DNA of 64,000 bases, from the NCBI GenBank assembly GCA_963693365.1, contig CAVNZM010000009.1, forward strand, positions 9,114,001 to 9,178,000, in the 5' to 3' direction. Each line of letters opens with the position of its first letter. The stretch's first letter is position 1. This DNA is from Amoebidium appalachense (lineage: Eukaryota > Ichthyosporea). The notes below the pieces were generated by a model, which worked only from the letters and a program-made list of their open reading frames with translations, ran no database searches and was not told where the DNA came from. This document shows positions 52,481-63,649 of the stretch, in pieces. Made by a program: the position numbers and the translations under genes.

Positions 52481-53544
52481 CGGCGTTTGCGCTCGAGCAG
52501 TTTCTCACCAGAAAACATTGGTTCCTTCGTGTCCGTGTCTATCACGCTCGTAGCATCGTTTTCCAACTTTGCGAGGAACTCTTTTGCCTTGCTGATGCGT
52601 ACACGACAACGTGTGGCGCACGCATTCTTAGCAGACACTTTACGTTCTTTGTCTGCTTTCTGAATGTTTTCCGGCGCGCATGGGTCGTAGCTTGGGAGGT
52701 GGGTGAAGAAGCTTCCACACCCCTTTGTCGCGTCACGGATGAACGCACGGTTATAGTCGCCCCGTACTGCTACTTCCAGCACATCGTATCCAATGAAGGA
52801 CAGACAAAGGATGCGAGAGCACCGGAAGCCGAGAGCCTTGAAGATGGACCACATGGCCCTGTGTGGGCGTCTGCCGTGCTTGACTTTGAAATACACCCTC
52901 TCGTATTTGGGTGGGATGTTGATGTTACCGTTTGCTTGGGTGTTCCCCTTAGCCGGCGGTTTGGGAGGGGAGTTGCGGCGGTACTCGTTGCCTGCAAGAA
53001 TGCTGGCATATGTTTCCTTGGCAATTTGGCGGAGCTCGGGTGTTTTACGAGAGTTCGCATATTCTAGGAACTCTGCCGGGAGCTGTGCTTCCGGTCCTGT
53101 GTTGTTTTGTGTTGGGGTGGAAATGTCTCCGTCGCGAGATGTTTGCTCATGAGTTTTGGGGTTTTGCGATCCACTAATGTTTAGCTGGGCTGTGAGTGAA
53201 TCAATGGTGAGCTTGAGTTGGGTATTTTCTGTTTGGAGTTTTTCTATCATGTTCTTGAGTGGTAACAGCTCATTTAGCTGTTTCTTAACGAGGGCAAGTT
53301 CTGCCAGTACTGTATCAACCGAAAGTTTCGGCATGGTTGTTATTGTGTTTCTACGGAGTGGTGTGGTGTTATTCTGAATGGGTAGTGTATTGTAAATAGG
53401 TGTTGCGCTTAGTCTAAGGCGATGTTTTTCTGGTTGTGCATCTGTGGTAGGTGTATCTGCTGGACGTTTTAATGGTCGCACATGTGTGATGGGTGTAGAT
53501 GGAACTTTGAAAGAGGTTCTGAAACGATTATAGGCATGTGCCAT
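52360..53544 (-). CDS. LINE ORF1 protein, 394 aa
   Basis: The N-terminal 70 residues are Pro/Arg-rich. A coiled coil (about residues 75-125, leucines in VLAELALVKKQLNELLPL) could drive trimerisation. A compact domain (about 210-290, with GRRPHRAMWSIFKALGF and LSFIGYDVLEVAV) and a charged C-terminal helix region follow. No CCHC knuckle was seen. By position it is the RNA-binding ORF1 partner of ORF2. It starts at ATG 53544 and stops at TAA/TTA 52360, inside the beginning of ORF2. Confidence 0.8.
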   Translation of the reverse strand: MAHAYNRFRTSFKVPSTPITHVRPLKRPADTPTTDAQPEKHRLRLSATPIYNTLPIQNNTTPLRRNTITTMPKLSVDTVLAELALVKKQLNELLPLKNMIEKLQTENTQLKLTIDSLTAQLNISGSQNPKTHEQTSRDGDISTPTQNNTGPEAQLPAEFLEYANSRKTPELRQIAKETYASILAGNEYRRNSPPKPPAKGNTQANGNINIPPKYERVYFKVKHGRRPHRAMWSIFKALGFRCSRILCLSFIGYDVLEVAVRGDYNRAFIRDATKGCGSFFTHLPSYDPCAPENIQKADKERKVSAKNACATRCRVRISKAKEFLAKLENDATSVIDTDTKEPMFSGEKLLERKRRCEMEIELFCELFALAEGRAYDPVSDKWEPTPQVSDQTDA

Positions 53545-53650
53545 GACATGGATGGGGGTGTTCCCCGGCCCTTAGGGCCACGGATGGCCTGGTTTAGGGG
53601 TGGATGCGCGAAGGATACTATTTATTAGCAGATAATAAAGAGCGACATTT

Positions 53651-53834
53651 GAATCGATGTGTGCGACTGAATCGATGTGTGCGCGACTGAATCGATGTGT
53701 GCGCGACTGAATCGATGTGCGCGACTGAATCGATGTGCGCGACTGAATCGATGTGCGCGACTGAATCGATGTGCGCGACTGAATCGATGTGCGCGACTGA
53801 ATCGATGTGCGCGACTGAATCGATGTGCGCGACT
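53651..53834. repeat. 18-20-bp tandem array (10 units)
   Basis: Ten head-to-tail copies of GAATCGATGTGCGCGACT, the second and third lengthened by a GC/GT insertion to 20 bp. The array lies between the LINE 5' side and an inverted-repeat end (53867-53882). Each unit contains the ATCGAT palindrome and a GCGCG core. Confidence 0.95.
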
Positions 53835-53845
53835 GAATACGATAA

Positions 53846-53882
53846 AAAACCGTATTTAGCGCGCTACCAAACAGGCCCTAAG
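53846..53882. mobile_element. Terminal inverted-repeat end matching 45415-45430
   Basis: CCAAACAGGCCCTAAG at 53867-53882 is the exact complement of 45415-45430. Similarity continues inward (20 of 22 bases, then a shared ATCGTATTC). It may be the right end of a transposon of about 8.5 kb, or of a separate short fold-back element. Confidence 0.6.
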
Positions 53883-54679
53883 GAAACAACGAGGAAATGG
53901 GGTCCAGTGGAGGTGGTGGTGGTGTTCTGTGTGTGTGTGTGTACACGTGCACGTATGTGTGTGGTTTTTTTTGGGGGGGGGGGAGTGGTGGTGGTGGTGG
54001 TGGTGGTGGTCACCGTGGTGGTGGTGTGTGTGTCCGGTGCACGTGTGTGTGCGTGTGTGTGGTGGTGGTGGTGGTGGTTGGGGGGGGGGGGGGGGGGGGG
54101 GGGGGATATACGATAGCCAAATATAGAAATTTTGGCGTCGACAAAAAAACGTTAAAAAAAGGATAAATAATTACTTGGCCCCAAATTTACCTTGCCATTT
54201 TTAGCGAATGTATTTTTTATTCATGAGTTCTAGTAATTCAGTGAGTGCACGTGCCTGCCTCAGGCTGATATCGATCATGACAATTGCAACACACCATTCC
54301 TACATGGATATCAACCAAAAGAAAATAGTCTCTACTGTGGTGCACTCCTCTAAAGCTTGTGCGGCATGCGCATACGTATACATGGTATTACAGTGACGCA
54401 TGTGCCTATTATTGTTCTGCACACCGGAGTGTGGTGCACGTGGCTGTTTTGTGCACATGTTACAATAGCAGCACGATCTCCCTAAACTCCATGTTTACAC
54501 ATCCCTCAGTCTCGGGCTGGCAGGTCAGTCGGTCGAGCCTGTGTCAACTTCAACTCAAGACCTCACATCGGAAATCTTGAAGTCCGCATCAACGGGCGTA
54601 GGTATGAGGAATTATCCTCAGGAATGTGCGTTGCTGCATTCTGATCAGACTTCGAAATTTTCTACAATCCACGATACTT

Positions 54680-54710
<31 letters not shown>

Positions 54711-55480
54711 GGGGGAGAGGAAGCAGACATACTGTACGTCAGTTTGAAGTTTAGGATAAATCAAGGCCGTTAGGATGAATCAAGGCCGTTGGTATTCTTC
54801 CCCTATTGATATGACAATGAAGGGCGGCTTAGCTGGACGGCTTCAGGCATATAGGCGGCCGCGGATCGGCATGTACACGCAAATGCCGCAACCAGTACCA
54901 GTAAACATACATTGAACAGCTTATAATATATATGTGTGTGTGTGTGTGTGTGTGTATGTGTGTGTGTGTGTGTGTGTGTTAGATAAATAATCAGTGTACA
55001 CCAGTTGTGGTTCAAGCCTTTCCAACTATAGAAGAAGTGTTATGATGTTCCACTAAGTCACACCAGCTGCCGCAGCTGTAGCATCGTCGGGCCACATTAT
55101 TCACCCGGGTCTCCTTTGCATTATAACCCTGCATTTTATTGGTCAGGCAGCCAATCAGGAGGCGAAGAATAGATCTATTCGGAATCGCTATTGGTAAACA
55201 ATTAAACGCCTATTGGCCCCCTGAAGCAAAAAGCGACAGCTCATTACAACGTGACCTTACTGTCACACTGCCACTCTTGCACAGTGTACAGTACTTGGTT
55301 GTTATTGTGTAAACGTCCTTATTTGTTCTTATTACCCCCCCTCATACGTACACACCAGCTAGCTCCCTCCTTCACATTTTATCTTTTCAATCTTTAATAA
55401 GCATACCTGATAGATGTCCTTAGGAACACTTTTATAGGGCAAACACCTAGTTCTGTAATCTCACAGCTAAAGACGCCACC
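53883..55480. promoter_or_regulatory. Spacer and putative promoter of the membrane-protein gene
   Basis: The distal part holds (GGT)n, T(n)G(n) compounds (53966-53985, 54678-54715) and a GT array (54931-54979). Close to the gene, CCAAT-type motifs occur at about 55151 (GCCAATCAGG) and 55210 (reverse), and a TATA-like TTTATAGG lies at about 55431, some 50 bp before the ATG. No other reading frame in the spacer looks coding. Confidence 0.45.
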
Positions 55481-56806
55481 ATGACTTCGACTTTCTCTTC
55501 TACGACTTTCTCTTCTATCGATTCTACTTTCGGTGCCCTTTTTAGCGACTCAACCACCACTGACACGGGTGGGAAAGACAAAAACCCAAGGAAAGACTTG
55601 AACAATGCGAGTGTTCAAGCCACCGTAGATGCACTAGCGACTAAGAGAGAGAGGGAAAGAGAAAGAAACACCGCTAGGGCGGCAGAAGCCAAGAAAGCAC
55701 ACAAGCAATACCAAAAAAGCTCGTGGTTGGTTTTCGCAGTAGTATTCACAGCCATTTTCTCTATGGAAATAGCTGCCCTGGTGCTCTGTTTTCGCGTGTC
55801 TGATAACAACACATCACCTTTGAACATCTTGCTTTGGCTGGGAGATGAGATCAAAACTGCATTCGACGGCATGAAAAGCAACTCAACCGGTGTGGACAAG
55901 GTGGCTAACATGAAAACCCTTTTGAAACTCACACAGACCTACCCCAAAACCGTTGCACGGGCTATCGAGGTGGCGAGTAAAATCGAGCACATCGTCCTTG
56001 TACCCATCGTAATCCAGACGATTATTCTTGTGGCAGTCATTATCGGTCTTATTGTACACAGAAACTCAAAGGTGGTGAAGTCCCGCGGCCGCCCGTTTCT
56101 CATTCATTACTTCGTTGCCGCTGCCTTCACCATGATAAGCACTACATTTCTCGCGCTGACCTCCTGCCTTACTTTCGTGGGTATCCCGCCAAATTTAACC
56201 CCAGCAAGCGAGCCGGCGCTGCGGAAGCTGGAAAAAGACCAGTCGTTGCAAACCTTCCTGGGGTCTATCCTGTCTATCTCATTCGTGTTGGTTATGTTGG
56301 CGGCGCTTGTACAGAGACAATACATGATTGCCAAATTGTTCAACAGGACGGTTGGTGTGAAGGTGAAGAACGTGAACTACTGGAAGTACTTTTGGGTTCA
56401 GTTTATCGTCATTTTCGTGGTTTTGGCCGCTTTTTTGGTGTGGGCCTTCAAGTACAACTTCAATAACTCGCAGCGGTTCTGGGCCATGGGCTCCGTCTTG
56501 ATCCCCATTACCGTGTACGGCGGCGTGTTCCTCTACTTTGTTGTCATCACCAAGGAAGCAACGGTGGTCTTCAGTGATTTCCAACTGAATATTCGCTGTT
56601 TTGTGTGGATAGAAGCAATCATGTTGGCCATGGTCATTCAACATCTGATCTGGCCTGTATCTATTCTTTCGACTTTTCACGGGTGGACGGCGGCTATTCG
56701 TTGCGCGGCGACGGTGACTGCGTTGGACATATCGGGCAGTTTGTATTTTATGAATAAGCACATGGCGGCTCTCAATGCAGCAGCTAGAGTACCCGTTCAG
56801 TCGTGA
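55481..56806 (+). CDS. Predicted multi-pass membrane protein, 441 aa, intronless
   Basis: The ATG sits in a strong Kozak context (GCCACCATGA) and opens a single uninterrupted 441-codon frame ending TGA. The N-terminal 80 residues are Ser/Thr-rich, then highly charged ([18 protein letters not shown]), and are probably cytosolic. About eight hydrophobic helices follow: roughly 81-104, 171-192, 207-235, 258-278, 304-324, 333-356, 373-397 and 403-423. A long extracellular or lumenal loop (105-170) has two N-glycosylation-type sites (NNTS, NSTG). The layout recalls seven/eight-helix receptor-like or channel proteins, but no family signature was recognised, so no function is assigned. It is the only intron-free host-like gene in the window; retroposition or lineage-specific origin are options. 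Confidence 0.85.
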   Translation: MTSTFSSTTFSSIDSTFGALFSDSTTTDTGGKDKNPRKDLNNASVQATVDALATKRERERERNTARAAEAKKAHKQYQKSSWLVFAVVFTAIFSMEIAALVLCFRVSDNNTSPLNILLWLGDEIKTAFDGMKSNSTGVDKVANMKTLLKLTQTYPKTVARAIEVASKIEHIVLVPIVIQTIILVAVIIGLIVHRNSKVVKSRGRPFLIHYFVAAAFTMISTTFLALTSCLTFVGIPPNLTPASEPALRKLEKDQSLQTFLGSILSISFVLVMLAALVQRQYMIAKLFNRTVGVKVKNVNYWKYFWVQFIVIFVVLAAFLVWAFKYNFNNSQRFWAMGSVLIPITVYGGVFLYFVVITKEATVVFSDFQLNIRCFVWIEAIMLAMVIQHLIWPVSILSTFHGWTAAIRCAATVTALDISGSLYFMNKHMAALNAAARVPVQS

Positions 56807-56979
56807 GGGGGACGACTCATGATTTATGGGAGGTGGATACATATGGCATAAACACATACACGCGTGCAGGCGCATACACATACACAAGTGCGTGCGCACA
56901 CATACACATGTGTGCGCGCATGTGTACCATACATACATGCAGATGCAGACACACGTGTGTGCACACCCACCGTGAGACT

Positions 56980-57030
<51 letters not shown>

Positions 57031-57763
57031 GCATACGCATACAGACATGCACACCGTTGAAACGCACACAAACACAGGGATGCGGGCACACACACACACA
57101 AACACGTACACACATATACACGCACGGGCACACATATGTTTTGCCTTGAGCTTGTTGGTCTTCATAATAACGCTTTACAACACATGCATCTCTGCAACAC
57201 TCATGTCATGCACGTCCTTTGCAAATATGGCATACTGTAACATTGCACTCACACTAGCACCTGTACACACATATGTAAGTCAAACGAACATACCTTTTTA
57301 ACAATTTACTGGCGAACTAAATTTTGATAAGAACTGCTCTTAATGCACGACCTTTTGCACTGACGATAGTTTATTGGAAAGATATGGCACGGCACGTGTT
57401 GATCTTTTTAGTGTTTGTTACTGGCCTATTGATAGTCCTTTTGGTGCTTATTTTACTGGTCTATCAAAGCTGTAGAATCTCTATCAGCTTCATATTTGTA
57501 TGAGCCTAAGTGCAATTGATCAAGGGGATAATAATAATTTAGAACTGTTCTTTGTCAGGTACATAGAAACTAGACAGAGTCTCTTTGATAATCTTTTATT
57601 TATTATTAAATTAACCACCAAACTCTTGCTACCGTATCATCACCTTGCTTGCAAGCCTGTACGGAGCAGTGCATTAATCAGTGCAGCTCTGAAAAACGTG
57701 CAACTATTGATGGCCAACACATCTTCATAATAATGGCCATTCAGATTATAATATTATTTTTTT

Positions 57764-57798
<35 letters not shown>

Positions 57799-57856
57799 CT
57801 AGGGTGGGAGGGAATCATTATAGTATTTGAGTTGGTTAAAATGGCAAAGAGCAAAG

Positions 57857-57927
57857 ATCGTCCCTGATCCGTTACAATGTACGGCCAGGCTTTGATTTTG
57901 CATAGAGTACCGAGGGTGTGTGTGTAT

Positions 57928-57963
<36 letters not shown>

Positions 57964-58335
57964 GGGAGGGGGGGGAGTGATCTGCGTGGGTGTGCGTGTG
58001 TGTGGATGCACGGCTCTTAGGGGCTGGTCATCTAACTAAACCGGAGATCCGATTCATGAAGCTTCTTAGATCTTTAGAAGACGTCTTGATTGTGGGCCAT
58101 GTATAGCTTTTTCAGGTTCATTTTCATTTCCCCCCTTTTTTTCTGGATGTGGTTTCCCCCGGAAGGGGGGAGGGGGGGGGGGACGGGAAGGAGTGCAGTT
58201 TTCCTGGGAGTCTCGAGCTTTTTGTGCACAGGTTGCCCCATAATATTTCTCAGAGATATTCTTGGATTTGGAGATAGCATTCTTATTGCTTTCCAAAACA
58301 ACACCTCATTTTCAATCCAGGGAGCGTTCGTGAAC
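57857..58335. repeat. Dispersed repeat family, copy 1
   Basis: It shares ordered blocks with copies 2 and 3: TCCCTGATCCGTTACAATGT at the left, a GGGCTGGTCATCTAACTAAA block, then TTGATTGTGGGCCATGTATA and a CATTTTCATTTCC block ending in a poly-G tract. The middle portion is shorter than in the other copies. Confidence 0.75.
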
Positions 58336-58351
58336 CCCATTTCCCCGCCCA

Positions 58352-58384
<33 letters not shown>

Positions 58385-58900
58385 CCGTCCTCCCCCATTC
58401 CCCCCATTCCCCCTTTCCCCCCACCTTCCATTCCTAATTCACAATTCAGTAGTGGACCCCCCCACCCCCAGGCCACCCCACCTCCACCTCCCCCCCCCCC
58501 CCCACCCACCCACCCTCAAAAGCACACACCTACTCGCACACATACCTGACCCCCTTCCTGCCCACGCCTAACCCCCGCCCCCCCCCCCCCTCCACCCCCC
58601 TTCCCCTTCCCACCTTCCCCCCTCCTCCCCCCTTTCCCCCACCCAACCACGTGCCCCACTACCACAGATGCCTCGCATGCACCCACTCTACTGCCAAAAA
58701 CATTCCATACCACCCCCAGTCCACTTCCTCCCCCCAAAATCCCTCCCATCCATTTTTGCTCTTTTACACAACTTCCAGTCAGTCTCCTGATGTAGAGTTA
58801 GCCCTTCCTGAAGTTTCATATAGTTCTCGGAGTCCCCCCACCCACCCCCCGCGCCCGCCCCAACCACCACCACCACCACAACAACAACATCAGACACACA

Positions 58901-59334
<434 letters not shown>

Positions 59335-59705
59335 CTCTCACTCTTGCCCTACACTGAATGCACTGAATAAACCTCTTCTATCCATATAGTGTTTCCCCTT
59401 ATCCCATTACTCACACCCTCGCCCGTCTTCGGCACACACACATGCACACGCACGCAAACACACACGCCTCTTACGCACACATGTAAAATATGTTTGCTGT
59501 ATGCAAGATCCTTCTTTTCTTTTTATGTCCTTTTTTTTGGGCTTGAAAGGAAAAAAGAAGGTTTAGTCCACAGCCCTCAGCTGATCATGATTTAGGGAAA
59601 AATTGAGGGGGGGGGGGGGGGGGGGGGGGGGGAAGAAATTGGCAAGGATGAAATGTGCGTAATCCGAAAACACTCCCGGAAGAGCTAATTATATTGTTTG
59701 GAGTT

Positions 59706-60520
59706 GTAATCGCAAAGAGAATCCCTGATTTTTACAATGTAAGATCATACTTTCTTATGGAAGGAGGAGAAGGGGGGGGTGTGTATGAGTGTGAGTGTGT
59801 GAATCCGGGGGGGAGGGGGGGGGGGGTTAAGGTTTGTAGATCTTGAGACACTGATTGGTTTTTTTAGCATCGGCCAGGTGCACGACGGCCACATTAATGT
59901 TGTTCCTTACTGGCGAAAAGCATCCGTACCGGAAAATGGTGCCGCAGCTCACGGTACTGCCGCGGGACAATGGCTGTATTGCAATACTACCACACATCGT
60001 TCCTGCACTTATTCGTGTTTCCTACAATTTCTTTCTGCAGCTTCTTTATGCAATTTTTTCATGGACGACCAGAGTTGCCCCAGCAATGAATACCTAGTAG
60101 TGTCCCCAACGCCTTTTAGAAAAAGGGACGTTATAATAAGTATGGTGCATTCAGTGGATGCACATTCCAAGGGGGCTGGTCAACCAACTAAACCCAAGAG
60201 CCAATCCATTCATTCAATGGCTAAAAGTTTGAAAGGATGTCTTGATTGTGGGTTTTGCATAGCTTTTTTCAAGTTCGTTTTCATCTTCCTCTCCTTACTT
60301 GTGGAGGTGGTTTTCCCCGCGCGGGGGGGAGGGGGGGGGGGGGGGGGGGGTTACACCTTGAAGGGAGGTTTGGTGCAGCTTTCCTGGAACCCTCGATATT
60401 TTTGGTCACAGGTTGCCTATAAATATTTTTCAGATATATTCTGGGAGTTGGCCTTGGAGATAGCATTCATAGCCTTCGACAACAACAATCCCCTTAATCC
60501 AGGAAGCATTCGTGAGCCCG
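59706..60520. repeat. Dispersed repeat family, copy 2
   Basis: The most complete copy. Blocks in order: ATCCCTGATTTTTACAATGT, AAAGCATCCGTACCGGAAAA, TTTCCTACAATTTCTTTCTG, GGACGACCAGAGTTGCCCCA, GGGGGCTGGTCAACCAACTA, TTGATTGTGGGTTTTGCATA, then poly-G and a splice-like tail. The same order occurs in copy 3. Confidence 0.8.
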
Positions 60521-60524
60521 GAGT

Positions 60525-60567
<43 letters not shown>

Positions 60568-61090
60568 CCCCCCTCCCCCCACCACCACCACCAAGGCCCC
60601 CCCATTTTCTATCTTGTATGTTGGTCAGCAAGCATAAGCAAGTATGTGTGCTGTTTCCACACCGGCAACACACACAAACAATTCGCGAAAAGGATAAAAC
60701 ACAGTGACCCATGGACCGTAAACCTCACACACACAAAATTCAAATCAATTAGCAAGGCACACACATTGGACCTAATGCCTTATCGTGTGTGTGTTACTGC
60801 TAATGGTAAAGGCTTTTTTGAGAACAAATATAACGTAACATTTGTGTTTTTCTTTCCATTCGGAAAACAGTTAACAGGTGACCAGAATTAACGAGCACGC
60901 GGCACTCATGGCCGCGCACACAAAACGACATGGCAGTGCATATTATAAATGCACGAGAAAATGCGCTGGTTACCTAACTCTCCCAAACCACAATTTGTTT
61001 CAATTTTGGTCAGATCATGAGTTTTGCTTGTGGGAGGCTCCTTGTTCTTTTTCTTTTCTTTTTTTTTCTTTTTTTTTTTTTGATGGGCGG

Positions 61091-61130
<40 letters not shown>

Positions 61131-61241
61131 TTTACACCCGCTGTGAGATAGAAGGGGCTTTTTTCCAATCTAAAGGCTCTATGAAAACTTTACATGATGG
61201 CCCCAGATGGTTCGAAAAGCACAAATTAAGCTCCCCAGCTA

Positions 61242-61286
<45 letters not shown>

Positions 61287-61994
61287 ACAAAAAAAAAAAA
61301 AAAAAAGAAAGCACTCACGCACTCACGCAGCTTATACCCACTGGCTCAAACCTTGTGATAATCATCTGCATATGAACATTTCCCGGGTATAATTTCGGCA
61401 ACTAAAGTAAATAGGTCTGATTATTCCTTATTTCGTGAATGCACAGTAACAGCCAAAATGATTGGGGTGACTTGACACCTGCTGGTAGGCCTCGATATTA
61501 CGACCTCATAAGTTAAAACATACTGCCATGTGGGGTACACATTTACCAGCATACTATTATTAAACCACATCATACGACACAATTGTACTGTACTTCCTCA
61601 AAGTGCGGCATCCCCACCCCCCCCCCCCCCCCCCCCCCCCCCCTCTCCTCCCCAACCCTCCCACCCGTCCGGCTTTCTCCACTCTTCCTTGATACTGTGA
61701 AACCCCCCCAGGACGCTCCTCCCCGCCCCCTGCCCCCTTTCCCCACCCTGCCCACGCGAGTCATTCAAAATTCGAAGCCATTGCCCTCCTTCCTGGTTTT
61801 ATGAGTCGCTTTGTGAGTAGCCCCCGCTAGCCTCCTTCCAGTTACTAAGCTTCTCAATAGCCATCACTTTTTCTTTCTGTCAGCATTTTAGAACATACTC
61901 CATCCTCTCTTCAAGCATTGCCTTAGGCTTTTACCTCGGAAAAAAATTCTAAAAGTTCTGCATTAAAAGCTCCGGTACGATAAGATGTTTGGGG

Positions 61995-62108
61995 TTGGGT
62001 TTGAAGAAAGTATCCCTGATTGTTACAATGTTAGATTAGACTTTGGCCTTGGGGGGAGAATGTGGGGGGTGTTTGTGTGTGTGCACGTGTGTGGATGGGC
62101 GGGCGGGC

Positions 62109-62139
<31 letters not shown>

Positions 62140-62640
62140 TGTTTTGCGGACACCGGGGGGGGGGGGGGGGGGGGGGAGTCTAAATGTTTTGCGGACACGC
62201 GGCAGGATTTTTATTTTCGACCGGATGGGCTAAAACATGAGAGCCTGCATGATGGCTATCAAAATTTTGTTCCTCACCAACGAACAGCATCTGTACAGTG
62301 AAATGGGGCCACAACTACAGTATTGAAAAAGGCCACATCATACCTACCCTTGTTTGTGTTTCCTACAGTTTTTTTCTGCAATTTGTTTATGGACGACTAG
62401 AGCTGCCCCATAGGATATGCAACTACATCATCAACAGCCACACTGAGGACTGGCATTCTGTGAATGCACTAAATTATTATTAAAGGGGCTCGTCACCAAC
62501 AAACCCAAGAACCAACCCATTCAATCAATGGCTCTCTTAAAGACGTTTGATTGTGGGCTTTGCAAGCGGCTTTCAAGTTCATTTTCATTTTGCCCTCCTT
62601 TTGTAAAGATGGTTTCCCCACGGGGGGGGGGGGGGGGGGG
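61995..62640. repeat. Dispersed repeat family, copy 3
   Basis: Matches copy 2 block for block with moderate divergence (ATCCCTGATTGTTACAATGT, ACAGCATCTGTACAGTGAAA, TTTCCTACAGTTTTTTTCTG, GGACGACTAGAGCTGCCCCA, GGGGCTCGTCACCAACAAAC, TTGATTGTGGGCTTTGCAAG). It again ends in poly-G. Confidence 0.8.
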
Positions 62641-63649
62641 GGTCTCCGCCCCCTTCCTCCCTCTCCCTCTCTCTCTTTTGGTGGTGTTTGTTGACAATGT
62701 TGTTGTTGTTGAATGAGACGAAGAGAAGAGGAGGGGGCGTGAGGGGGAAGGGGGAGGAAGGGGGATATGAGAGCCTCCCATCACCACCCCACAGAAAAAA
62801 AGAGAACCATCACAACACACATCCACACAAACACACACACAGACACACACACACTATACAACCTCCCGCGTAGGCCACAGACAGGTCTCTCTCGCTCCCC
62901 CCCCCCTCCCCACCCCCCTCTTCATTTTTCGCCAGAAATGAGGGCCAATAGTCTGAGTTATAATGTTGATTTCCAAGCACTGATAGGCTGATGATGAAAA
63001 TACCGTAACATGGGTTCGTAAAGAGCATCCCCGAAATGTTCTATGAGACCTAGTTGAGAGACCTATTTGTGATGTGGTGGAGGAGGCCGGGAGGGGAAAA
63101 GGGAGGAGTGGCTGGTTTGTAGGTGAATTTTGGCAAGGCTTAAATATTAACCGCGCGTTATAACAGCATTCGGAATGTTTCGACTTACAGTTACCGTCTA
63201 CTATTGAGACCCCTCACAGCAACCGCACCAAAACAAAAACTTGAATGGTGTACCCACCCACACGCCACCTGTCACCCCACGCCACCCACACACCACCTGT
63301 CACAAAAACGCACACACAAGCACACACACAAGCACACACGTACACACACGCACACATTGATACACATCATGAAGACACGCACCCCCCCCATACAAAAATA
63401 AATAAATCAAACTCACTTGCCCGCCCACTTACAAACACGTGCGCGCACGTGCATCATAGTACACACGCAAAATTACACACAAGCGCGCACACACATACAC
63501 ATACAAGCACACACGAACGAACACACACACGCCCCGTACCCGTGACACGCAAATACAGGTAAACACGCGCACGCGCACATCATAGGACACACACCCGCAT
63601 GCATGCGCGCGCACACACAAAGTTTTATGAAAGGAATCCAAAAACAGCA

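Larger units (their letters stand above)
49040..53544 (-). mobile_element. Non-LTR retrotransposon (LINE) with two ORFs
   Basis: Minus-strand order: ORF1 (53544-52360), ORF2 (52480-49172), a short 3' UTR containing a CA array (plus strand GT, 49107-49155) and a poly-A tail (T run about 49041-49069). ORF1 and ORF2 overlap by 121 bp in different frames. Both are uninterrupted, suggesting recent insertion. The 5' end is unclear: DNA upstream of 53544 passes into a tandem array (53651-53834). No target-site duplication could be defined because of that. Other large elements in this region are fragments, so this is the only one here that looks potentially functional. Confidence 0.85.

Noticed and set aside
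53651-53834. Possible CRISPR-like array of regular repeats
   Set aside because: Units are contiguous without unique spacers and the context is eukaryotic; it is a tandem satellite.
59878-60891. A 337-residue + strand frame across dispersed repeat copy 2
   Set aside because: It runs through poly-G and poly-C, and the homologous copies 1 and 3 are not open in the same frame, so it is chance openness within a repeat.
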